The notes under the pieces are model-generated. The model searched no databases. It was not told the origin of the DNA and was given only the letters and a program-made list of their open reading frames with translations. The translations under genes were made by a program, and so were the position numbers. Below, piece by piece: positions 1-4,747 of a stretch of 5,916 nt of DNA. The stretch lies in the NCBI GenBank assembly GCA_002469545.1, contig DKMK01000137.1, positions 4,445 through 10,360 of the forward strand. The letters are read 5' to 3'. Position 1 is the first letter of the stretch, and every line of letters starts with the position of its first letter. The stretch comes from Rhodobacterales bacterium UBA7416 (GTDB taxonomy: Bacteria > Pseudomonadota > Alphaproteobacteria > Rhodobacterales > Rhodobacteraceae).

Positions 1-554
1 TAATCTGCGGCACGTTCAACGATCTTTTTCGCAACTTCAAAACGCACATCTGGGTCTTCAGAAATACCAGTGTCGTCATTTGAAATCGCAACAACGGGCA
101 CGTTGTATTTCTTTACCAACGGTAAAACCCATTCCATGCGCTCTTCTTCGCCAGTCACGGAGTTCAACAACGGGCGACCTTCTGCGGCTTTCAAACCCTC
201 TTCCAATGCACCAGGCACTGAACTGTCGATACACAACGGCACATCACAGATCGCTTGAACACGCTCGATTAATTCTTTCATCAATGGCGGTTCAACAAAG
301 TTGTTGTCGGCGTAACGTGGATCTTCGGCCATTTTGTTGGCGAAAACCGCACCTGAATTGATGTCCAAGATTGTGGCACCAGCCAGCACTTGTGCCAGCG
401 CGTCTGCTTCAACAGTTGAAAAATCGCCCTGTTCCAATTCCAGCGCCAATTTCTTGCGTCCAGTTGGGTTAATGCGTTCACCAATCACGGCAAAGGGTTG
501 GTCAAAACCAATAATGGCTGTTTTGGTTTTGCTCTCAACGATAGTTCTGGTCAT
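1..554 (-). CDS. Methyltetrahydrofolate:corrinoid methyltransferase, pterin-binding domain (partial, C-terminus beyond window)
   Basis: This cytosolic TIM-barrel enzyme of the pterin-binding family (PF00809) is expected to move the methyl group of 5-methyl-tetrahydrofolate to the cobalt of a corrinoid protein. The first 184 codons are present. Visible motifs are the pterin-site signature VIGERINPTGRKK (residues 23-35), ILDINSG (62-68), CIDSS (108-112), LLNSVTGEEER (129-139) and PVVAISNDDTG (153-163). They resemble stand-alone AcsE/MtgA-type methyltransferases and the folate module of MetH. No homocysteine-binding module precedes it, since the protein starts only about 22 residues before the signature, so it is not an ordinary MetH fusion. 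The start ATG (552-554) has an AAGGA at 563-567 that overlaps the stop of the upstream reductase; the gap is 12 bases, so the genes are surely cotranscribed. Inference: it is the folate component of a split methionine synthase, or part of a methylated-amine or sulfonium demethylation route. The family is confident; the acceptor protein is not known from this window. Confidence 0.9.
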   Translation of the reverse strand, partial: MTRTIVESKTKTAIIGFDQPFAVIGERINPTGRKKLALELEQGDFSTVEADALAQVLAGATILDINSGAVFANKMAEDPRYADNNFVEPPLMKELIERVQAICDVPLCIDSSVPGALEEGLKAAEGRPLLNSVTGEEERMEWVLPLVKKYNVPVVAISNDDTGISEDPDVRFEVAKKIVERAAD

Positions 555-566
555 TGTTTTGATCCT

Positions 567-1487
567 TTAGGATTGATTTGCAGGAACGGCAGAGGCGCCG
601 CCATTTTCCATTGCCCAAGTAGCATTAGTTTTAATGCCACCCAATGGAAAAAAATGCACATTTGTTATGAGGAAATTAGGATTTGAAGCTTTGTGCGCGG
701 CTAAGTCGGTCAAAAATTCGTCTGGTTTGAATGGTAACAGCAATTTTGTGACATCTTTGGCACGACGTTTCAGAACCCGTAGGGATGCGCCAACGCCACA
801 AGCCATCGAGAACTTAATCATGGTTTGCAATTTGGCAGGGCCCGCAACACCGATATGGATCGGAATGTCGATACCAGACGCCGCCATGCGATCGGCCCAT
901 TCGATAACGGGGCCAGATTCGAAACAAAACTGCGTGGCCATTGCCATTTTCGCGTTCGTACGCTTGGAAAACTCTTGTTTCCATGAAATCGCAGAATCGA
1001 CATTCGCGGTTGTGCCATCTTTGTCGATGTCCATGTTACCTTCGGGGTGGCCTGCCACATGCAAATGCGTAAACCCAGCTTTGTCGAATTCACCGGTTTC
1101 CAGCAAATCCATTGAACAATGGTAATCACCATATGGTTTATCAACGCCACCAGCCAACAAAAGCGCCTGCTTTACATCCGCTTCGCCTTGGTAACGTGCA
1201 ATCCAATCGGACAGCGTCGCTTGGTCCTTGATGATGCGCGCTGGAAAATGCGGCATCACATCAAAACCTTCGTTCTTAAGACGCTTGGCTGTATCAACCA
1301 TCTCTTCGATTGGCGTGCCTTCGATATGCGCCACATATACGCGTGTATTTTGTGGCAAAAGATCGCGAAAGTCGTCAATCTTTGCCGCAGTGCGTGGCAT
1401 GACTTCAATCGAGTAATCTTGAAGTAAGGATTCGAGCATAGGATTGACCTGTGGCGCATCATTAGACGAAAATTTCAAAATAGACAT
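567..1487 (-). CDS. Methylenetetrahydrofolate reductase-like flavoprotein (divergent MetF family)
   Basis: The 306-residue protein fits the FAD-dependent MTHFR family (PF02219), which reduces 5,10-methylene-THF to 5-methyl-THF in the cytosol. Motifs lie in the order expected for MetF: YSIEVMPRTA (25-34) with E28 at the place of the catalytic glutamate of the SFEFFPPRT motif; ALLLAGGVDKPYGDY (108-122) at the place of the LALRGD flavin loop; HVAGHPEGN (143-151) for the VAAYPE strand; ATQFCFE (184-190) for TQFFFD; and HIGVAGPAK (211-219) for the GIMP segment. The family is recognisable, but it is clearly divergent from standard MetF, notably GGVD instead of RGD. The length is near that of bacterial MetF. 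The start ATG (1485-1487) has AAAAGGA at 1494-1500, six bases upstream. It lies 18 bases after the PF13769 gene and 12 bases before the methyltransferase. Inference: it supplies methyl-THF to its downstream partner, or runs in reverse to oxidise methyl-THF made by demethylation. A second, standard metF may exist elsewhere. Confidence 0.85.
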   Translation of the reverse strand: MSILKFSSNDAPQVNPMLESLLQDYSIEVMPRTAAKIDDFRDLLPQNTRVYVAHIEGTPIEEMVDTAKRLKNEGFDVMPHFPARIIKDQATLSDWIARYQGEADVKQALLLAGGVDKPYGDYHCSMDLLETGEFDKAGFTHLHVAGHPEGNMDIDKDGTTANVDSAISWKQEFSKRTNAKMAMATQFCFESGPVIEWADRMAASGIDIPIHIGVAGPAKLQTMIKFSMACGVGASLRVLKRRAKDVTKLLLPFKPDEFLTDLAAHKASNPNFLITNVHFFPLGGIKTNATWAMENGGASAVPANQS

Positions 1488-1505
1488 TGGCGATCCTTTT
1501 GGAGT

Positions 1506-1802
1506 TTACTCCCAGCCGTCGTTGGCGATGAGAGATTTAATCTTTTCTTGGTCGTATTCTGCTTCAAGGCGGGCCGCTTCGCTTTTTGCGACTTCTTCTT
1601 GATCACCTTCGACTTCGACAGGATCAGATTTGCGCCACGCGGCCAAATATGCATCGTCGCCTGCCGCACCGGTTTTCATGGCAGCGCGATCAATTGCCTG
1701 TTCAAAACGTTCAGGCAGTTGAACTTTGGCTGCACGACGGCCTTTGCCAACGATGACTTGGGCTGGGATGTCGCGCCAAAAGACAGTAATAAGATTCGGC
1801 AT
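1506..1802 (-). CDS. Small PF13769 'virulence factor' family protein, first gene of the one-carbon operon
   Basis: This 98-residue soluble protein has no signal peptide or membrane segment. I recognise it as the short protein usually labelled 'virulence factor' (PF13769) in roseobacters. The N-terminal half (1-58) looks folded: MPNLITVFWRDIPAQVIVGKG, then a basic stretch GRRAAKVQLPERFEQAIDRAAMK and GDDAYLAAWRKSD with its conserved-looking aromatics (Y52, W56). The C-terminal third (59-98) is rich in Glu, Lys and Ala and probably helical. No catalytic or metal-binding motif is evident, and the 'virulence' label is inherited and tells nothing about function here. The start ATG (1800-1802) has AAGGA at 1812-1816 with a nine-base spacer. 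The gene leads the operon, 18 bases before the MetF-like reductase, so a role with methyl-THF or corrinoid chemistry (assembly, small subunit, regulation) is inferred from position only. Gene reality is confident; function is unknown. Confidence 0.82.
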   Translation of the reverse strand: MPNLITVFWRDIPAQVIVGKGRRAAKVQLPERFEQAIDRAAMKTGAAGDDAYLAAWRKSDPVEVEGDQEEVAKSEAARLEAEYDQEKIKSLIANDGWE

Positions 1803-1947
1803 ATTGTAAGTTCCTTTTTTTCTTACCCTAGGGATTAGCAGTCAGTTAACAGAAACGAATTTCGACTGCATTGCGAAATTTGCGACACTTTGCTGTGAAA
1901 ATGTGAATTCGATTGCACCACACCAAGTAGGGGCGTAAGTTTGATAA
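1803..1947. promoter_or_regulatory. Divergent control region between the one-carbon operon and ppx-rlmE
   Basis: These 145 bases lie between two divergent starts and must carry both promoters. Next to the minus-strand gene there is an AAGGA Shine-Dalgarno (1812-1816) within a T-rich run on the plus strand, and an 8-bp palindrome CCCTAGGG (1826-1833). The middle holds an inverted repeat (1858-1880), two TTGCGA copies (1871-1876 and 1880-1885) and two TGTGAA copies (1894-1899 and 1902-1907). I do not see a convincing -35/-10 pair on either strand, nor a SAM-type riboswitch. The plus-strand gene has only a poorly spaced AGGGG (1929-1933), 14 bases before its ATG. Confidence 0.6.
1858..1880. repeat. 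7-bp inverted repeat, possible operator
   Basis: Arms AATTTCG (1858-1864) and CGAAATT (1874-1880) are perfect reverse complements, separated by nine bases. The centre-to-centre distance of 16 bases roughly fits one-and-a-half helical turns, as for some dimeric regulators. It sits near the middle of the divergent intergenic region, where an operator acting on either or both promoters could lie. The sequence is AT-rich, so chance is possible. I cannot assign it to a known regulator. Confidence 0.3.
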
Positions 1948-3048
1948 ATGAGCGGGTGCGAAAAAATTTCAGCGCAGGCATTGGCCGCGCCAAGTATCGT
2001 GGCTGAAAAAGCCCCGCTTTTTGGTGCGCTAGATTTGGGGACAAACAGCTGTCGCATGCTCATCGCACGACCCGTCGGCAAAGAGTTCGAAGTCGTTGAT
2101 GCATTTTCCAAAACGGTTTATTTGGGCAAGGGCTTAGAAAGCTCAGGCCGATTGTCTAATTCAGCAATGCGCCGCACGATTTCCGCATTACATGTTTGCC
2201 AAAATAAATTACGTCGAAACGATGTTAAACATTTTCGATTGGTCGCCACAGCAGCGTGTCGCCAAGCAGTCAATGGTCGTGATTTTGTCAAACGTGCACG
2301 CAAAGAGGCGCGTCTGAAACTAGAAATCATTAAACCAGCCGAAGAAGCGCGATTAGCAGTCGTCGGAAGTGCAAGCCATGTGAAATCAACGACAGAACAA
2401 GTGTTGGTCGTTGATATCGGTGGTGGCTCAACTGAACTGGTTTGGTTGGATTTAACAGGCGTTCGCCCCGAAGATCGTCGCGGCGCGATGATGCGTATTC
2501 CAGGTGAGTTGAAAAAAACCAAAGAAGTGGACGGTTATGCAGGCGTAAAAGTTGTCGATTGGATTTCGGTACCATTTGGCGTGACCACATTGAAAGATCA
2601 ATTCAATGAAGTAGAGGAAGACAAAGCAGCATTCGCAATGATGTCATGGTATTTCGAAGAGTTTATCGCTCAATTCGGGCCTGTCAGCGATGATTTCACG
2701 TCAAGAAATTTACCAAACTTTCAAATCATTGGCACATCGGGAACAATCACAACCGTTGCGGCAACCCAAATGGGATTACCGCGCTATGATCGCAAACGTG
2801 TTGATGGCTATGAAATGACATCTGCCCTCGTTGAAGCAGAAATCGATAGATATCTACTTGGCGGCCCCGAATGGCGAGCAAAAAACCCATGTATTGGCGA
2901 AGGACGCAAAGAATTGATTATGTCTGGCGCCGCAATTTTACACTCAATCTTAAGCGTCTGGCCCACTGATTTGTTGACTGTTGCCGATCGCGGCCTACGC
3001 GAAGGAATTTTGTATTCGCAGATGGTCAAACAAGGTTTCTTACGCTAA
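1948..3048 (+). CDS. Ppx/GppA-family phosphatase (exopolyphosphatase / pppGpp phosphohydrolase type)
   Basis: This cytosolic enzyme of the ASKHA fold (PF02541) removes terminal phosphate from polyphosphate and/or converts pppGpp to ppGpp; sequence alone does not decide the substrate. Visible motifs are the phosphate-1 loop GALDLGTNSCRML (26-38), the ATAACRQA segment (100-107), EEARLA (132-137) with the conserved catalytic glutamate, the second phosphate loop VVDIGGGSTEL (154-164), SVPFGVTTL (207-215) and GTSGTITTVAA (262-272). At 366 residues it lacks the C-terminal HD-like domain of the roughly 500-residue enterobacterial Ppx and GppA, which is normal for alphaproteobacteria. About 40 residues between STEL and SVPFG form a charged insertion, also typical of the group as I recall it. 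An in-frame TAA (1945-1947) abuts the ATG, so the start cannot lie upstream. The Shine-Dalgarno is poor (AGGGG 14 bases away), so a start further inside, before GALDLG, is possible. It is followed ten bases later by rlmE. Confidence 0.93.
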   Translation: MSGCEKISAQALAAPSIVAEKAPLFGALDLGTNSCRMLIARPVGKEFEVVDAFSKTVYLGKGLESSGRLSNSAMRRTISALHVCQNKLRRNDVKHFRLVATAACRQAVNGRDFVKRARKEARLKLEIIKPAEEARLAVVGSASHVKSTTEQVLVVDIGGGSTELVWLDLTGVRPEDRRGAMMRIPGELKKTKEVDGYAGVKVVDWISVPFGVTTLKDQFNEVEEDKAAFAMMSWYFEEFIAQFGPVSDDFTSRNLPNFQIIGTSGTITTVAATQMGLPRYDRKRVDGYEMTSALVEAEIDRYLLGGPEWRAKNPCIGEGRKELIMSGAAILHSILSVWPTDLLTVADRGLREGILYSQMVKQGFLR

Positions 3049-3058
3049 AGACCCGCAC

Positions 3059-3769
3059 ATGGTTGAAAAAAAGAAAAATACATCCGGTCGTGGACAACGT
3101 GATTTGCAAGTGCGGGTTAAAACCGCAAAGGGCAGAAAGCTGTCGTCGACACTGTGGTTGAAACGTCAATTAAACGACCCTTATGTCGCCCGTGCGAACA
3201 AAGAGGGATATCGTGGCCGCGCCGCATTCAAAATCATGGAAGTGGACGACAAGTTTCGCTTTTTGGTTCCCGGTGCACGCGTTGTTGATCTTGGCTGCGC
3301 GCCAGGTGGTTGGTGTCAGGTTGCGGTTAAGCGTGTGAATGCCACTGGTGAAAAACAGGGCAAACGCGTCGGAACCATTCTGGGTGTCGATCTACAAGAA
3401 GTTGACCCAATCGAAGGCTGTGAAATTCACGTTCTGGACTTCATGGAAGACGACGCAGACCTCAAAGTTAAAGATTGGCTGGGTGGTAAAGCGGACGTTG
3501 TGATGTCCGACATGGCTGCCAGCGCATCTGGTCATAAACAAACGGACCACTTACGCATTATGGCGCTATGTGAAACGGCCGCTTACTTCGCATTTGACGT
3601 GCTCGAAGAGGGCGGCACCTTTGTTGCCAAAGTTTTGGCCGGTGGCGCAGAACATGATTTGCAAAAACTGCTCAAAGAGAAGTTTACAAAAGTGTACCAC
3701 ATGAAACCGCCAAGCAGTCGTCAAGACAGCTCAGAAAAATTCGTGGTCGCAACTGGCTTTCGCGGTTAA
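3059..3769 (+). CDS. rlmE: 23S rRNA (uridine-2'-O)-methyltransferase RlmE (FtsJ/RrmJ)
   Basis: RlmE uses S-adenosylmethionine to 2'-O-methylate the A-loop uridine (U2552 in E. coli numbering) of 23S rRNA during late 50S assembly. The 236-residue protein shows the Rossmann SAM motif VVDLGCAPGGWCQVA (75-89), DLQEVDP (111-117) and MSDMAAS (149-155). The full K-D-K-E catalytic tetrad appears to be present: K58 in AAFKI, D151 in MSDMA, K191 in FVAKVLAG and E226 in SSEKF. A basic N-terminal extension of about 30 residues (KKKNTSGRGQRD and KTAKGRKL) precedes the LKRQLNDPYVARA helix, probably for RNA contact. The usual proline after DMA is replaced by A154-S155, a small deviation. The ATG at 3059 is chosen because the open frame further upstream runs inside the phosphatase gene; AAAG at 3047-3050, overlapping the upstream stop, serves as a weak ribosome site. 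It is cotranscribed with the phosphatase and convergent with the agmatinase, sharing its stop region. Confidence 0.95.
   Translation: MVEKKKNTSGRGQRDLQVRVKTAKGRKLSSTLWLKRQLNDPYVARANKEGYRGRAAFKIMEVDDKFRFLVPGARVVDLGCAPGGWCQVAVKRVNATGEKQGKRVGTILGVDLQEVDPIEGCEIHVLDFMEDDADLKVKDWLGGKADVVMSDMAASASGHKQTDHLRIMALCETAAYFAFDVLEEGGTFVAKVLAGGAEHDLQKLLKEKFTKVYHMKPPSSRQDSSEKFVVATGFRG
3766..3769. other. Overlapping convergent stop codons (shared TTAA)
   Basis: The rlmE stop TAA occupies 3767-3769 on the plus strand and the agmatinase stop TAA occupies 3766-3768 on the minus strand, so the two coding regions overlap by four bases in one TTAA. There is no intergenic space for a terminator, and the two transcripts must run into each other's gene or stop within coding sequence. 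Confidence 0.95.
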
Positions 3770-4713
3770 CTGCGTTCGTGGAAAATAAAGCCCAGAAAGT
3801 TCAACAATAACTGCGCTGCCAAAATGGCAGTGCCCTCGGTTGGATCATACGCTGGTGCGACCTCGACCAAATCAATGCCAATGATGTCATGCGTTTTGCT
3901 GACTTGTTGCAGGATTTCCAAAACCTCGTAATACATAAACCCGCCATGGCTTGGGGTTCCTGTACCCGGCGCAATTGATGGGCAAAATGCGTCGATATCG
4001 ATGGTAACGTATAAACGGCCACGTGGAATACGTCGCGCGGCCTCTTTGGAACCAATTTCGCGAATTTGGCGCACAGACAGAATATCTGATCCCATAGAGC
4101 GCGCATCTTCATATCCTTCCTTGGCGGTAGAGCTGACATTGCGGATACCAAATTGCGACAGCCCCGTAATATATGGTTTTTCAGCGGCTCGACGCATTGG
4201 ATTGCCGTGGCCATAACGCACACCGTGGCGCTCATCGACGAAATCAAGATGGGCATCAATTTGTAAAATATGAAAATCCTCCTCGCCATCAAATGCATTG
4301 ATACACGGGATATTCACCGAATGATCGCCACCAATCGTGACGGGCAGGGCACCAGCATCTAATGCCGCACGCACAGCAACTTGGATATTGGCGTGGCTTT
4401 GCAACGTATCTGTGTGGATGATGTCGGCGTCACCCATGTCAACGATTTGAACGTCCGCACCAAGGTATGTTGCATCATCCTCGTGATCATATGCACCAGC
4501 ATGCCCAAACGAAAATAACGTAGATGCTTCGCGAACGGCGCGGGGGCCAAATCGTGCACCAGATCGATACTGCGCACCAAAATCATAAGGCGCGCCAATG
4601 ATGGCAACATCTGCATCCAATTGTGACCAATCTTCGACGTATGGTTTTTTGCCAAATGTTGCGATGCCAACAAATGGTAAATTAAGACGTCCGCTTTCGT
4701 ATCCATGGCTCAT
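3766..4713 (-). CDS. Agmatinase-type ureohydrolase (arginase superfamily, binuclear manganese)
   Basis: This 315-residue cytosolic hydrolase of the arginase/agmatinase family (PF00491) releases urea from a guanidino compound, with agmatine to putrescine the default assumption. All six metal ligands are present: H131 in GGDHS, D153, H155 and D157 in DAHLD, and D239 and D241 in DIDAF. The conserved acid E284 (DLVEVAP) and H169 (YGHGN) are also in place, so it should be active. Other landmarks are GAPYDFGAQYRSGARFGPRA (40-59) and PGTGTPSHGGF (249-259), closer to agmatinase and guanidinobutyrase than to arginase. Substrate choice among agmatine, guanidinobutyrate and related compounds cannot be read from sequence by eye. 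The start ATG (4711-4713) has a strong AAGGAG at 4721-4726 with a seven-base spacer. It stands alone on its strand: convergent with rlmE at its 3' end and divergent from the TehA-like gene at its 5' end. No arginine decarboxylase or transporter gene is adjacent to support polyamine synthesis. Confidence 0.92.
   Translation of the reverse strand: MSHGYESGRLNLPFVGIATFGKKPYVEDWSQLDADVAIIGAPYDFGAQYRSGARFGPRAVREASTLFSFGHAGAYDHEDDATYLGADVQIVDMGDADIIHTDTLQSHANIQVAVRAALDAGALPVTIGGDHSVNIPCINAFDGEEDFHILQIDAHLDFVDERHGVRYGHGNPMRRAAEKPYITGLSQFGIRNVSSTAKEGYEDARSMGSDILSVRQIREIGSKEAARRIPRGRLYVTIDIDAFCPSIAPGTGTPSHGGFMYYEVLEILQQVSKTHDIIGIDLVEVAPAYDPTEGTAILAAQLLLNFLGFIFHERS
3813..3833. terminator. Stem-loop within the agmatinase 3' end, candidate terminator or RNA end for rlmE
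   Basis: Perfect arms CTGCCA (3816-3821) and TGGCAG (3825-3830) enclose a three-base loop. The stem extends outward through a G-U wobble (3815/3831) and two G-C pairs (3813-3814 with 3832-3833), giving nine pairs on the plus strand. It lies 44 bases past the rlmE stop and codes for GTAILAA of the agmatinase on the other strand. No T-run follows on either side, so it is not a canonical intrinsic terminator. It could still mark or protect a transcript end. Confidence 0.3.
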
Positions 4714-4747
4714 TTTATCGCTCCTTGTTGAAATGAGGTTGCGTCAC
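4714..4747. promoter_or_regulatory. Very short divergent start region with two facing ribosome-binding sites
   Basis: Only 34 bases separate the agmatinase ATG from the favoured ATG of the TehA-like gene. They hold AAGGAG for the minus-strand gene (4721-4726) and GAGG for the plus-strand gene (4735-4738, nine-base spacer). This leaves no room for promoters, so each promoter must lie within the 5' coding part of the opposite gene, or the TehA-like gene starts at 4775. Confidence 0.6.

Noticed and set aside
634..1125. 163-residue open frame on the plus strand
   Set aside because: It lies wholly antisense to the well-supported MetF-like gene, has no ribosome site and a composition typical of a shadow frame.
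1500..1511. GGAGT/ACTCC inverted repeat at the PF13769 stop codon
   Set aside because: The arms are separated by only two bases, too few for an RNA hairpin loop, and it overlaps a stop and a ribosome site.
1826..1833. CCCTAGGG palindrome as a regulator site
   Set aside because: Eight bases without matching flanks are too short to claim. It is mentioned only as part of the control region.
1803..1947. SAM or cobalamin riboswitch ahead of the one-carbon operon
   Set aside because: The leader is short and I could not find the conserved core of SAM-II, SAM/SAH or a cobalamin B12 box. A covariance-model search would settle it.
2118..2522. 134-residue minus-strand open frame
   Set aside because: It is antisense within the Ppx/GppA gene, whose motifs are clear; it has no recognisable domain.
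2981..3058. Longer rlmE start inside the phosphatase gene
   Set aside because: The added residues come from the overlapping phosphatase frame. ATG 3059 gives the expected basic N-terminus just after the upstream stop.
3801..4298. 165-residue minus-strand open frame
   Set aside because: It overlaps the agmatinase on the same strand in another frame, and the agmatinase frame carries all metal-binding motifs.
4598..4747. Longer start for the TehA-like protein
   Set aside because: It would overlap the first 116 bases of the agmatinase and adds residues that do not fit the family. ATG 4733 has no ribosome site.
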